A stretch of DNA of 64,000 bases from Parapristionchus giblindavisi (GCA_943737045.1 CALSFV010000023.1:434001-498000); one strand, 5' to 3'. Shown: positions 49,601 to 60,633, numbered from the stretch's first letter. The notes: generated by a model from the letters alone, not told the origin. Translations and numbers: made by a program.

Positions 49601-50268
49601 AACTAAGAATTAACTGAAGTTGGAAGAAGTATCACTCATACACGAAATGTTCACTGAAGCTTGCGTTGTTCAAAGGTCGATCAGTTCAAAACTATGTCTA
49701 ATGGCTTACCACTCAACCTAATAGTATAACTTTGGTCTGGAACTACTAGTATTACCTTGGAGCTCATTTTATCTATTTTCAGGATCCTTCATACGTCAAA
49801 GAGAACGAGATGAAGTTGATTAAGGGTCCAATGAATGAAGAAGAACATGACTATGTTGAACATGTTAACAATGGCAAGAATATCTCACGAATCAATGCCA
49901 TCAGGGTGAGTGAATCATGTTAGAGAAAGATCAGAGATCACGAAAACGAGAGAGTCAGACGACTTGATTGTTGTTGGCATTGTGCCAACGTTGTGTGAGT
50001 CAGTCTAATCATTCGAGCTATTGTACTTGTGCATATAAAGGCCGAATTCCTCTTTGTTCTATTGTACTATCTGATAAGTTTTGAGTATGAATCATGTATG
50101 TTTTGTAAGTTTTGATGGTCATCTAAAGCAGTGATGAGTTTGTACTTTCAAAATTGTTTGTACTATGATAAATGCCAAGTTGGTCAAATTTTAAAAAAAA
50201 AACATGAATATTTTCAGACTCGCTTGATCGGAACGAGTTCAACAGATTCCCAGCCACACGTTAGCTGA
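43644..50268 (+). CDS. Ig + EGF domain single-pass membrane protein (neuregulin-like layout)
   Basis: Exons: 43644-43686 (ATG), 44097-44247, 44986-45097, 45638-45747, 45867-45925, 46249-46345, 48137-48221, 49783-49905, 50218-50268 (TGA). Phases close at 276 aa. An Ig-type fold spans the first three exons, with Cys in SLEIRC and the typical GGIYEC before the last strand. An EGF module follows (PCATDDNCSNGGVC, CICPEGYVGPRC) with spacing C-x5-C-x5-C-x9-C-x-C-x8-C. Then one helix NVILIFITLLFALLYV, a basic stop (RERKRRK) and a ~90-residue cytoplasmic tail. This is the layout of neuregulin/vein-type ligands and of nematode Ig-EGF genes (igeg); receptor use is inference. No signal peptide is seen: ATG lies 3 nt after acceptor AAATTTAG, a possible trans-splice site, so either a leader exon is missed upstream or the protein lacks one. 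AATAAA is at 50522. Introns carry families F, C, G and a mariner remnant. Confidence 0.9.
44505..44856. mobile_element. TIR element family F, copy 1, with tRNA-like module
   Basis: Ends are TTAAAGGAGGATTCCCGCGA and the inverse TTCGCGGGTCACC...CCTTTAA. It contains a tRNA-like module on the minus strand (44683-44754) followed by the body TTTCAAAAAGCTCGCCTTTG. A second copy, colinear for its whole length, is at 45159-45506. Both are in introns of the Ig-EGF gene. Confidence 0.85.
44683..44754 (-). repeat. tRNA-like module inside family F copy 1
   Basis: Minus strand: A box TAGCGTAGTGG (44737-44747) and perfect B box GGTTCGAATCC (44694-44704). The acceptor-stem halves GTTCCCT and GCCGAAC pair at only about four of seven positions, so this is tRNA-derived rather than a working tRNA. 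It could act as a Pol III promoter. Confidence 0.7.
45159..45506. mobile_element. TIR element family F, copy 2, with tRNA-like module
   Basis: Ends TTAAAGGTGGACTCCCGCGA and TTCGCGGGTCTCCACCTTTAA are a better-preserved inverted pair than in copy 1. The minus-strand tRNA-like module (about 45339-45410) keeps the A box TAGCGTAGTGG, but its B box is degraded to AGTTCAAATCT. The same body (AAAAAGCGCGCCTTTCCCTG, minus strand) follows. Confidence 0.85.
46545..47555. mobile_element. Giant palindrome / foldback element family C, copy 2
   Basis: Starts GAGGCCGTTTGTGTAAGA and ends TCTTACGAAAACGGCCTC, flanked by ATAT on both sides. Arms of about 480 bp are inverted copies with few differences and meet near 47000-47090 in GAGAGAG-rich sequence. 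The interior has diverged from copy 1 but shares blocks in the same order, for example GAATTTGATGACGATCACG with CTGTCTAATTCATTT. It lies in the intron after the transmembrane exon of the Ig-EGF gene. Confidence 0.9.
48232..48528. mobile_element. TIR element family G, copy 1
   Basis: Ends CTTAAAGATGGAGACCCACG and the inverse CATGGGTCCCCTTCTTTAAG, about 300 bp with no coding frame. It lies in the intron between the Ig-EGF exons ending 48221 and starting 49783, next to a second element with the same ends. Confidence 0.75.
48959..49183 (+). pseudogene. Fragment of non-LTR retrotransposon ORF (RTE-type C-terminus)
   Basis: The open stretch VAQRRMERWMIGCTLLDHVS ... RLRDSTRVRDFVRTAQMRKW has the MER-x-MLG-x-LxDxxxNexxR, W-x-GH-like and EWxPR spacing typical of the region after the reverse-transcriptase domain in RTE-like LINEs of nematodes. 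It has no start, catalytic core or endonuclease, so it is a captured fragment. The open frame that runs on to 49354 crosses the tRNA-like module and has no coding meaning there. Confidence 0.65.
49217..49287 (+). repeat. tRNA-like module inside family G copy 2
   Basis: A box TGGCTCAGTGG (49224-49234), loop CTTGTAA resembling a TGT (Thr) anticodon, and B box TGTTCGATTCC (49267-49277). The T-arm and acceptor stem are imperfect, so it is not called as a gene. Confidence 0.6.
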
Positions 50269-51636
50269 CGAAGAAAAGTACTTGAATCCAGCAAAACGAA
50301 TAATGAAAGGAAAGAATGGGAGATGAACTCTTGTCGACGTTCACTTCATACACACTCAATTTCATCGTCCTTTGATAATTGAAGACAAGGATTTTGCTCC
50401 CTTTAAGACTAGCTGGATTCTAGATCTATACGCACATACGCATCAATTATTGTTGTTATTATTATCTTTGTATAATTTGCGATCAATCTCATTTTATCTG
50501 TGATGGAATAAGTTCAAGCATAATAAATATATTAGTATTGATGCCACTAAAGAACGCACTTAATCACGGTATTGTAATTGTTCGGAATGCCAAATAACTG
50601 CTGAAAAGGAGAAGACATTGGAAGATATCTCATAGACAATAGATAGAAGAGTCTCTTGGAGAGTAAGTTCAAAAGGTGAGAAGTAAACTCTATAATTTAG
50701 GAATAAATATAGATAGATCATGTACACATCTGTGTATTTCCTTCGTTTCCAAGGATAGATATCAATCTGTAATATACTTTGGCAATATTGTAACAATCTT
50801 CTACATATCATAGAATACACACAATTTCGTATATATAAGGAAGGTTGAAGGTTGGCTAGAGGCCGATGGTGAATAACAAAATTCATTCTACTTTTTAACT
50901 TTATCAACCGGTTCTCGATTGCCGTCTATTCCATCTTATTCTTCTTTCTTTATACCATGAAGCGACTTTCACCCTCTTTCAGACTCTCACTCTCATTCTC
51001 TCACTCTCTTCACTTCCTCTCATTCTCTCACTCTCTTCACGTTCTATCACAACAACAATAATAACAGTGCATTTTGCATATTTTACGGTTCAGAATGTCT
51101 GATAGATTGTTTTCGCCGTTTCTTTATGGTACCCGAACAGTGAATGACATATTGGAATGGTAATAGAATGAGAGAAGATGATAGAGACTGAGAGATAGAT
51201 AGAGAGATAGAGAGTATAGAGTAGAGTTAAGATAAAGTTAGAACGGGTGGGGTGAAATGAGAAATCGAGAGTTCCCCCTACTCAACTGTCCTTCACTACT
51301 CAGTTTTGTTTTCTTCGACAATTCGCATTTCAAGATGTCGTATCGGATTCGTTAGTAGCAATTTCATGTAGAAAATCCATTTTCTATGATTATTTATTTC
51401 CAATATATAACGGCTTATCTCTGTTCTCTTGATTTATTTATTTTTATTTGCCATTATGAGGGTGGACTTTATTTCCTGAAAGAATACATTAAAAGTTTGG
51501 CTATGATAAATTCTCTCAACATATTTTTATTTGTCATGTCAGCCGTCCATTTATTTTCGAAATTTGAATTCACTATTTTTTTAAATATTTTATTTCGCAT
51601 ATTGACGTTTTTTTCAGAATCCTCCTCTCTCGCAGT
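50269..51636. other. Intergenic spacer between the Ig-EGF and UGT genes
   Basis: AATAAA at 50522-50527 is a plausible poly(A) signal for the Ig-EGF gene. Short CTCTCACTCTC tracts occur near 50980-51040. A TTTTTTTCAG acceptor ends at 51617, 19 nt before the UGT start codon, and may be its trans-splice site. No gene is seen; the minus-strand frame at 50560-50907 has no support. Confidence 0.6.
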
Positions 51637-54600
51637 ATGCCTCTCTTTCCTCTTTTGTTATTATTCATGCCGACACTGATATCTTCCTACAATATAGCAG
51701 TGTTCGTACCGTATATGGCGAATAGTCAGGTGATTATATTACTACGATGTTTACCTTATTTTACTATAACTGATAACTTACCTCACAATAATTACTTTAC
51801 GTGCCAATGAAAAAAGGAGAGAAATAGTGCATTCTTTTAGATGTTCGAGATATTTTAATATAAGATAACTTACAATCTTTGATTATTTTCATAGATTTTT
51901 GATGAAATTCCTAATTTAACATTGAGGCTAAGAATATTTTTGTCTGGGTATGGCGCCTTTCGAGAAAGATAAGGCGAGATGAAATTGAAGAGTGTTTGGA
52001 CGATTGTAAAAACGAACGTTTTGTAGTTGAGCGATTGGATCAATTTCATAGATGATAGATTAAACAATAAATTCTTGAAGAATATCAATGGACATGTTGA
52101 GACTTCCATTTGATTTTGAGGACGCAGAAAATTTCTTTTATTATCTCTCATTTTTCCATTATCACGCGATAGAAATTACTGTTTACATTGTTTAGTCAAT
52201 TTTTATTCGAAAATTTAAATTTTTATTGGAATCAGTACACATTGTGCTAAATATATATTTTATGTTTGACGGATAAAACGAAAAAAAAATCATGAAAATG
52301 ATGGATATTTCTTTGCAGACTATCAATTAACAAATGATACGTACTAGTACGTATCCTCTAACATGTCCCGTAATATTCATAATAATAAATATAGTGAATA
52401 TCATCTTTGAGGTATTATTCAATGCTCGAGTAGCTGAGACACTTGCCTCTGCTGGACACAATGTATCCCTATTCGTTCTCGCTACTTTCGAACACAAATT
52501 CCAGCCTATCACTGTTAGCGACAAGATCAAATGTGAGTATGGGTTACGGTAATTTGAGCAGATTATTGATTTATATGACAACGGGAGGTAGATATTCTTT
52601 CTTGTCTCTAACACAAAAAATTTTTCTTGGTAAACTATGTTCAGTTTTGATCATCTGGTCATGATTCGTTTGTCTAGCTAACAAATCAGGGGCGAGACAT
52701 TTTGACGAATGCTCTGATTGCGTTCGTGATTTCGCGTTCTTTAGAAAAGCAGAATATCGAGCTGTAGAACAACATGTTACGATAAAACTATTTGACACGA
52801 AAATAACACTCAGTATGATTGATGAATGACACATTTGCGTTTAGACTTGACAACCCTTTTGATCTTTAAACTATTGATCCTTATATTTCTAATGCTCCGT
52901 TCAAAGTTCTAAAATTATTTTTAAAAAAAATGGAAATTGGAGAAAACTCTCCTCTTTTTGCACACTCTCTCGTCTCTTTTTTCGTTTATCTTTTCGTGAC
53001 TTTTGAATGCCACATAAAGAGTTATGTCGCTATAGAGTACAATACTAATCTATTAGTTTCCATCACTTTTTTTCATTTCTCTCTCAATGAGATATTGAAT
53101 CCTTTCTTGCATTCGATAACTTGAACATATGAAATTCGACTTTTTGATGAATTGATTTTAATTTCCATATTTAAGATTTTAATATGAAAAATACAGTTCA
53201 CAATTCAAAATTTTGAAATGCAACAATTGAACAATTCAAAAATTCACAATTTTGACAGTTCAAAATTTTTAATTCTGGTTATTTAGTGAATAGAATGGTC
53301 GTAAATTAATCATTTCATCTCTGAATGAACTCATTCATCAAGTCACATTGCTCCAATTCTTACGTCACAAAATATGGGGACATTAAAGTACTCGATAGCT
53401 CACTTGATACAAAAAATGTAGACTGATCCAATGATTTGACGAAAACAACGTCATGTCTAATTGCGTGATCATGCTCGAGTCAAAATAACAAATTACACTG
53501 ACATATAAAATGGGCAAATTATGACTGAAGAAGATGAAGTATGAGTATTCTACCAAAAGATGCTAATGATACTCCACTGTATTTTCATCATCTTATTTGT
53601 CTTTTGATGAAAAAGAAGAAGAGAATCATAATAGGACAGAGTATTTGAAATTTTTGGCAATTCTTGTCAAGCAAAAAATGGCAAAATCATTTTCCCTTTA
53701 TTCTCGACTTTTTTCTCTTCCCGGTCTTTCGTGCGCACCGCAAAAAAAGTGAAAAACACCGCAAAAATGCGAAGAATGATTCTGGCATTTTTTTTGCTTG
53801 ACAAGAAATGCAAAAAATTTCAAATACTCTGTCCTATATGATTGCAGGTGTTTGCAATGGAATAATCATTTCATTATAGATCATTTTGTGAATGTTTCCA
53901 CTGGATTAGATGGAGAGGAAATGATGCGTATGCACACACAGATTGTTTTTGAGGTGAACATCTATTATTGATTTTCTCATTGTGATCTACCTTGAGAACA
54001 GAGGTAAGAGAAGATATTGAAAGTTGTATAATAGAAGTGATCAATATAGAATGAAAGTAGACTAAGAAATGAGTGAACTTGAACTGCACGACCTAGATAC
54101 AAAAGTTAGACAAAGATGATCTTCCCTCCCTTTATGATCACAATGAGATCAACCTCACCCTTACTTCTTTCCCACGAAATGACGTAGGCGTTCGCGAAAC
54201 ATTTCTTTGTATTCCGTACAAATTTGACAGCTCAATTTGGATAATTCGTAGCATAAACGGACAGAATTGTGCAACTTTGTTTTCTATGTGTACTCTATAG
54301 ATTATATGTTCTTTGCCCTCAACATAACTATAATGAGATAAAAGGTCACTCTAACATCTTCTTTTGTAAAATTATTAAAGATTCATTTTGATTTTTGACT
54401 AAAAGTTTTTTTTTTCGAATAACTGGGGTTTATAAATGCAATAAATAGCGGTTTGTCGTGTTTACAACTACATACCTAGATCACTAAAGCGACGTTCAAA
54501 AGTGACGAAATAAAAAAAATAAGTAGAAGAGAGAGAGTATGAAAAGTGGAAGCGTTCTCACGCAGCAGGATAGCTTTCTCAATATCTCAATGTTCAAATT

Positions 54601-57500
54601 CTTTAGCTGTTTCATTGTAGAAGAAAGTAACGAGATTGAAAAGGTCAATCATTTTAGAGAGAATTTAAAGAGAAAAGGGGTGGCAGTAAACGCGTTCTGT
54701 CTGGTCAAAGTAACAGTTTATATGGAAAGATATCTCGAGATTTATCCAAATGGGATATGATACTGACAATGATTGTACAAGCAGTGAAAATATAAGAAAC
54801 GATAATGTTGTGACCAAAAGTTTGGAAATGAAAAAAACATGCGAGCGAGTATGAAACAATGAGAGGTTTCTTTGTTTTTCATTACTTTTAGCAACTTTTG
54901 AACCAAGCGTCAAAAAAACATCACCGAAAAAAATTTCTTACAGAAAAGAAGAGAATGAACGATAAATATTGATTAGTCCAATAAACTAATCGATTTGAGA
55001 ACATTCCGTTGTGGGATGCGAGACAGAGGAAGGTAATGACGATGATGTTATCTATGGTCAACGCATGTGATAGTAAGTTACCATATCTTTATTCATTTAT
55101 TGACGTTTCATTCAATTGCATAGTTACAATGAGAGGAAAATAGTGAAATGCGACAAAATTAAAGAGCCACAATGGCCCAGAAAACCCATTACAAATATAT
55201 AGATCACGGTGTCAGATCAATCATAAGACATCAACAGCAAATGAAGGGTACCGAAATCTTGATTACAGAGCTTCTGGCGAATCGTGAACTGATTGAGTAT
55301 ATTCGAGCACAGAAATTCGATGTGGCTTTCGCTTACATGCATGCCTTCTGTCCATTGGGATTGATTCATGCTGCAGGTCAGATTAATGAAAGATTAAAGG
55401 TTAAAAGTAGACGATCGATAGTCTATAGCAAACAAACAACTACATCTAAAAATAAGTTGAAGAATTAAATCAGAGTTTCAAGATTGAATTAGAAAATAAA
55501 TAAGCAATGAAGGCTTATTTACAAAATGTCAATAGTTCTTTCTCAAAATATGTTAATACAAAAAATAGATCTTTTTGCAGGTATTCCGTCATGGATTTGG
55601 TTGAATACGGGTACATTAACTGATTTCATCGCTGATACTCAGGGAGTGCCACTACCACCATCATATTGCCCTCGTAATATTTAGATTTATTTCATTTATT
55701 TTTATTCTTTATTGTTCCCATGACTCTGGATTAAATTTGAAATGGTTTTTGAGAAGAAATTAAAGAAATAGAATTAGGTGAATTGTAGCATTGATGATGG
55801 ATGCTGGAGATGAATTATCATTCCCACAGAGAGTTCTGTCATTCGTTGGATGGGGAATATTCAGAGCTATATGGCCAAGGTTTCATCATTTATTTATTTA
55901 TGTTCTTAAAGGCACACCATCGAACTAATTTGAAACTCTCCGTTTTGACCACACTTTCTTTGTCTGCTTGAGAAGGTTGTCAGAGCGGACAGTTTCAAAT
56001 TATCTACGAGTGTACCTTAAAAATGAAAATATGTTTCACTGCACTCTTACATTGACTTTGCAAATTGTATATTTGTTCTCATTATATTTCATTCTTTATG
56101 ATCAATATTATTCAGAGTATTCGCCCATCGGGAGACTGCTATATTCCGGAAGCACTTCGGATCGAAATTCCCTGATCTAATAGATCTATCAAAGAAGACT
56201 CCATTGATCATGGTTAACTCAAATGAACTCTATGATTTCCCTCGACCGACTCTATCGAAGATCATTAACATTGGAGGAATTGGAATGACTAGAGATAATG
56301 CTAAACCTCTTCAAGGAGTAAGTATATTATTGGAGTAACAGTCTCTTCAACATGTTATGTTCACTCTCTTATATAGAATTAAGAAATAACAATAGAGCGT
56401 GAAATGAAGAGATAGTTTTTCAGTCCCACTAAAGTGAGTACCAGTCAATCATCAAATTCAGATCTACAGTAACCTGACGGAATCCGCACGAGACGGAATC
56501 GTAGTGATGACATTCGGATCGATTGCGCCCATGTTTTTGATGCCTCAGAAGTAAGATTATCAGTTCATTTAAGGGAATTTAATATAAATTAATTTAAAGA
56601 TGGAAAGAGGCCTTTGCCCACGCCTTCTCACAATTCCCGAACATTCAATTTTTCCTCCGATACGAAAAAGAAGATTTAAATGGACTTCTTCCTCCCAATG
56701 TCTATATCTCAAAGTGGCTACCACAGTCTGATCTATTGTGTAAGTTGATCTTTGATCTCTAATCATTAATTCTTAATCTTTGATCTTTTACAGTACATCC
56801 TAAAGCGCGTGCCCTGATCACTCATGGTGGTTACAACAGCCTCCAAGATGCCATTCATGCGGGAGTTCCTATTGTAACTATTCCTTTATTCTTTGATCAA
56901 CCAAGAAATGGACATAGAGCTAAGAAATTGGGATTCGGTGTATTACTCAAGAAGGAAGAAGTGAATAAAGACACTGTCTTAGCAGCATTGAGGAGTGTTC
57001 TTACTAATGAAAAGTAAGTTTTTTTTAAAATATTTTACATTTGTACCTTTCCTTTTTAACAGTTAATCTTTGATCTTTAAAAATTCATCTTTCGTCGGCT
57101 ATAGTGAACCTTCATCCGATCCTTCTTTTACATATATTGATCGTTAACCTGAAATAAAATGCTTACATCACATTGTTCAAAGTTTGATCATTGATTTTTG
57201 ATCTTTTCTTCCAGAATGCTTTCATCCGCTCGTCGATTACGAGCAATGGCTGAGAAGAAGCCAGTGTCTCCTGAACAACTTCTAGTGAAATGGACAGAAT
57301 TCGTAGCTGAATTCAAGACATTAGATCATATGATCCCCCCTGGAGTACATTTATCATTCTTACAATATCATTCATTTGATGTTATCATATTCTTAATTCT
57401 TTCATTATTATTAACGAGTTGGTTATCGATCAAAACCCTTCGTTGGTATCTCTCTAGAGGGCTGAGTATCAATTCTCCGGTCAAAGAGAAAGCGTCCTAG
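51637..57500 (+). CDS. UDP-glycosyltransferase (UGT family), ER membrane
   Basis: Exons: 51637-51729 (ATG), 52412-52532, 52678-52812, 53880-53953, 55027-55072, 55203-55376, 55581-55673, 55789-55879, 56116-56317, 56462-56550, 56600-56739, 56794-57013, 57215-57500 (TAG). All phases agree and give 587 aa, slightly longer than the usual 520-540. Signal peptide MPLFPLLLLFMPTLISSYN. N-terminal acceptor domain: VLFNARVAETLASAGHNVSL, IPSWIWLNTG, LMMDAGDELSFPQRVLSFVG. C-terminal UDP-sugar domain: VVMTFGSIA, FFLRYEKEDLNGL, then the signature WLPQSDLLLHPKARALITHG and GVPIVTIPLFFDQPRN. A transmembrane helix (VIIFLILSLLLTSWL) and a tail ending KEKAS, a KxKxx ER-retrieval motif, finish it. It should conjugate small lipophilic molecules with sugar in the ER lumen. 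Where many UGTs have a catalytic His, this has Gln (NSQVLF). Confidence 0.96.
53631..53838. mobile_element. MITE family A, copy 2 (UGT intron)
   Basis: ATAGGACAGAGTATTTGAAA at the left and the inverse at the right form TIRs of about 60 bp. The inner block CTCTTCCCGGTCTTTCGTGCG is the reverse complement of that in the copy at 1399-1592, so the two copies lie in opposite orientation. It is intronic, upstream of UGT exon 53880-53953. Confidence 0.8.
55905..56020. mobile_element. Small MITE family B, copy 2 (UGT intron)
   Basis: Starts TTAAAGGCACACCATCGAAC then TAATTTGAAACTCTCC, and ends GTTTCAAATTATCTACGAGTG then TACCTTAA. It matches the 35197-35306 element in motif order and length. Confidence 0.65.
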
Positions 57501-57922
57501 AGATTATTCATTTTCTTTTTATTGTTGTCACGTTCTCTGTATACTGTATGTCGATCTGATTATTGATCGACGCAAAGAAGACGGCATCCGATGATCTTCT
57601 GCCGCAACACGATTTCGCATCCGTATTGTGAATATTTATCACTGAAAAATCATAAAATGATTAGCTCACATATTCTCATAAGTTTGAATTGGAACATACA
57701 AAGGGGATTAAGTTTAATTTTAAAAAGTTTAATGAAATTAATTTGCAAATTATTTGATGGAAAATCTTGCAATAGAAATTATTTTTAACATAAAATGCTG
57801 AACATATGTAATATTGTATATTATTTAAAATAATGCGATCTCGACAGCACGGGTGATTACGGTATTTTCGATCGGTCTCTGCGGTTCCTAATTAAAGTCG
57901 ATAGTGGTAAAACGAGTTGCAT

Positions 57923-58393
57923 TACACTCACAGAAAATTCCCTTAGGGAAGTTTCGTAACTGCACTTCCCTTAGGGAATAATTCCCTTATCTACTCAGAA
58001 TCCCTTATAGGTAAGGCAATTTTTACTAGGGAAATATTCCCTTAAAAATTTCCCTTACCTGTAAGGGATTTCCCATTTTTCATTCATATATGAACGATCA
58101 AGTCTGACTAGATCTATCATCAAGTTTTACGAGAGTTGAAATATGTCCTCATGGCTTAGTGGCTAGAGTATTGTGTACAGAACCGAACCTCGTAGGTTCG
58201 ATTCCTACCTGGTGCAAATTAACTTTGCCAATTTTTCTTATTGTTTCAATCTATTTTGTATCCCTTACCTGTAAGGGAATTTATCCCTTACAGGTCAGGG
58301 GAATATTTCCCTTACCTGTAAGGGAATAATTCCCATGGGGTCCTTAGCCAGGGAATTATTCCCTTAAATATAAGGCATTTTTCTGTGAGTGTA
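57923..58393. mobile_element. TIR element family H with tRNA-like module and CCCTTACC palindromes
   Basis: Ends TACACTCACAGAAAATTCCC and the inverse AAGGCATTTTTCTGTGAGTG+TA. The body is packed with TTCCCTTA / TAAGGGAA and the palindrome CCCTTACCTGTAAGGG. The tRNA-like module at 58144-58214 sits in the middle. No protein frame. It lies 420 bp after the UGT stop codon. Confidence 0.85.
58144..58214 (+). repeat. tRNA-like module inside family H element
   Basis: A box TGGCTTAGTGG (58152-58162), perfect B box GGTTCGATTCC (58195-58205) and a perfect 5-bp T-arm stem (GTAGG/CCTAC). The acceptor stem does not pair, so it is probably a Pol III promoter relic rather than a tRNA. Confidence 0.7.
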
Positions 58394-58487
58394 GGTTTTG
58401 TTTCGCACATTGAAAGCATTCCAATAACTGTATCCAAATCTTTATAATTGATTGCGTTTTCTTATCACAAGAAGAAGGCTTTCAGGT

Positions 58488-59101
58488 AAATCGCTTTGAA
58501 TCTAATCAGAAAATGCTTGAATCTAATCAGAACATTTTTTTGAATCTAATTAGAATATTTTTGAGAAGGGAATGCTAAGAACTCACCATGGAGTTATGGA
58601 TATTGTTAGTGATATATATCACTGGAATCGGAATAAAATTCTGACTGGATATCCGTTGAGTTTACTTGCCACGAGCTTCTGCTATTCGAGAAAATCGATA
58701 ACGAAAACCCGAGTTTTGAAGGTATGAACACGACTATCTTGATATGGATTGCCATATCACCTCGGTTCTCTGCTCCAATCTATCTCTGTAGAAGTCTCGA
58801 TGACATTAAAGACGAAAAAATATGGCTATCCATATCAGGATAGTTGTGATATCCAGTCAGAATTGTATGCGGATTTCAGTGATTTATGTTACTAAGCATA
58901 ACTCCATGGTGACTTCCTATCATTCCCTTGCGAATCTAATTAGAGCATCTTTTCAATCTAGTCAGAACATTTTTTTTTAAATCTAATTAGAAAATTTTTG
59001 AATCTAATCAGAGCATTTTTTGAATCTAATCAGAGTGATTTTTGAATCCAATTTAGCCCTAGTTTCTTCTAAAAATTCTCTGATTAGATTCAAAACGATT
59101 T
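58488..59101. mobile_element. Palindromic element family I with TTTGAATCTAATCAGA repeats
   Basis: Outer ends AAATCGCTTTGAATCTAATC and the inverse GATTAGATTCAAAACGATTT. About three direct copies of TTTGAATCTAATCAGA follow the left end and about six precede the right end. The inner ~170-bp arms are also inverted copies (CACCATGGAGTTATG, TTCTGACTGGATATC). No coding frame. Confidence 0.85.
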
Positions 59102-59409
59102 GCTTGAGCTTGAACTATAAACGGCCGAACGTTTTATGAGCGGATTCACCTTCGACTCTTAATTAATTTTACAAATTGTAATATAATCATATTCTCGCAG
59201 TAGAGTGATCTTTCACTCGCTCAGTTTACAACGATCAATAATTTCGGTTGAATCATCTACAATATTTGTGTGAATGAGTTAAATAGAGAAATAATTGATT
59301 CGAAACCATTGTTGCAAGTGAAACTCATAAATAAAATAATACTATAAGCGAAAGACCAAAGATTAACTCGAAAATAATTTAAATCGTGGTAAAAAAGGAT
59401 GTCCCTAAA

Positions 59410-59450
59410 TGACGGCCGCGGCCACGGCCACGGCCCGACGGCCCATCTTT
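59410..59450. other. GC-rich island in AT-rich spacer
   Basis: GACGGCCGCGGCCACGGCC followed by a second CGGCC unit and CGACGGCCC: roughly 35 bp almost purely G and C, inside sequence well over 60% AT. Function unknown; it could be the stub of a repeat family. Confidence 0.5.
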
Positions 59451-59475
59451 TATAAATTTTAGTTGAACTTTACAT

Positions 59476-59718
59476 TTATTTTTTTCTATACATATACGTT
59501 ATCATTTTAGATTGATTAGCACCTTCCTCTCTTTTTGCTTGTCTCTTATTTGCATGTATCCTCAAATATAGCCGCGACTGAAAACGAAGAGAGTGAGAGT
59601 GATAGAGATGGAGTGGTAGATCAGTCATGTCGTCTCTCATACATCGATCGATGAATCGTCTTATGTCTCTTTCTCTGGCTGACTGTTCCCTGTCTTCTCT
59701 ATCTAATTTTCCCGCCAT
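59476..59718 (-). CDS. Open frame of 80 codons, weak gene candidate
   Basis: Starts MAGKLDREDREQSARERDIR and continues RRFIDRCMRDDMTD, a charged protein-like N-terminus. The second half (HSHSLRFQSRL...) is less convincing. No splice partner, signal or family is recognised. It may be the first exon of a gene I could not extend, or chance in a GA/CT-rich stretch. Confidence 0.2.
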   Translation of the reverse strand: MAGKLDREDREQSARERDIRRFIDRCMRDDMTDLPLHLYHSHSLRFQSRLYLRIHANKRQAKREEGANQSKMITYMYRKK

Positions 59719-60633
59719 TTTTAGTTATCATCACGTTTCACTATGCTTTTTTATGTTACTTTCGTAGTTAATTCGCCCTCTCCTACTTCTTTAAGTACAC
59801 AACTCTGTCTTTCCCTGCGTTCCAATCTCCCTCCATTACACTACTTTTATCTGTTATCGAATGAATATATCTATAGCCTCGTCACCAATCAATTTTGGAT
59901 TTGTCTTTGTTTATTTGCATATCTTATCATTGTTGTTGACTAGACCTTCTATTGTATTCCCATTTGCATATTATCCAAAATAATATTCATACTACGTGTC
60001 CTCACTTTGTTTCCTTCATTTGCAGTTTTCGGTCATCCTTTCAATCTCTCCTTTTCAAAGCGCATCTATGTATGAATCTTCTGGCGTTCTCTTTTATCAT
60101 GAGTCATTCTACATTTCCATCTCTTCCTCTTTCTCCTCTATCTCTCTTTCATCCATTATCATGCCAATCGATCACTAGGGAAGAGAGTAGATCATCAATC
60201 GATAATGTCTATGAGAGAGATGAAAGGAAGGGAAGTGAGCCTGCCATCTTTTGTGCGTCTATATCTTGATATATTTGATATATCTCTCTGTTTATCTTGC
60301 ATTTCTCTCTCTTCTAACCGTCTCTCAACTTTATTCATATTCTTCTGCTCCGCATTTAATTATAATTTGGAGGCCGTATCCATGAAGCGTTACAAACAAT
60401 TTCTCGATAAACGTGACGTCACGATCGTAGACGTAGACGTTATGTCAACTTTTACGCCTTACACCATGGATACGATCTCAGACGATGTGCGCAATGTGTC
60501 CTTCCTATCCGTAATTGTATTTACTACACTCTGGCCACGACTGTCCTTTGGCTCACGAGACAATGTGGCCAGTGTGGAGAGTGATTCTCAATTTGTTTAC
60601 ATAGTCATTTAAATCATTTCAAATCCATTTCAG

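Larger units (their letters stand above)
48553..49721. mobile_element. Mariner-type transposon remnant, split by a family G element
   Basis: TIRs TTAGGTTGAGTGG (48553) and CCACTCAACCTAA (ending 49721) are flanked by TA on both sides, the mariner target site. On the minus strand near 48700-48850 a degraded frame reads LPSERIINGKIYLNELQKA, resembling the LLPxxxTINxxxY stretch of mariner transposases, followed by a stop. A family G element (48848-49483) is inserted inside. Without it only about 530 bp remain, so the element is dead. Confidence 0.7.
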
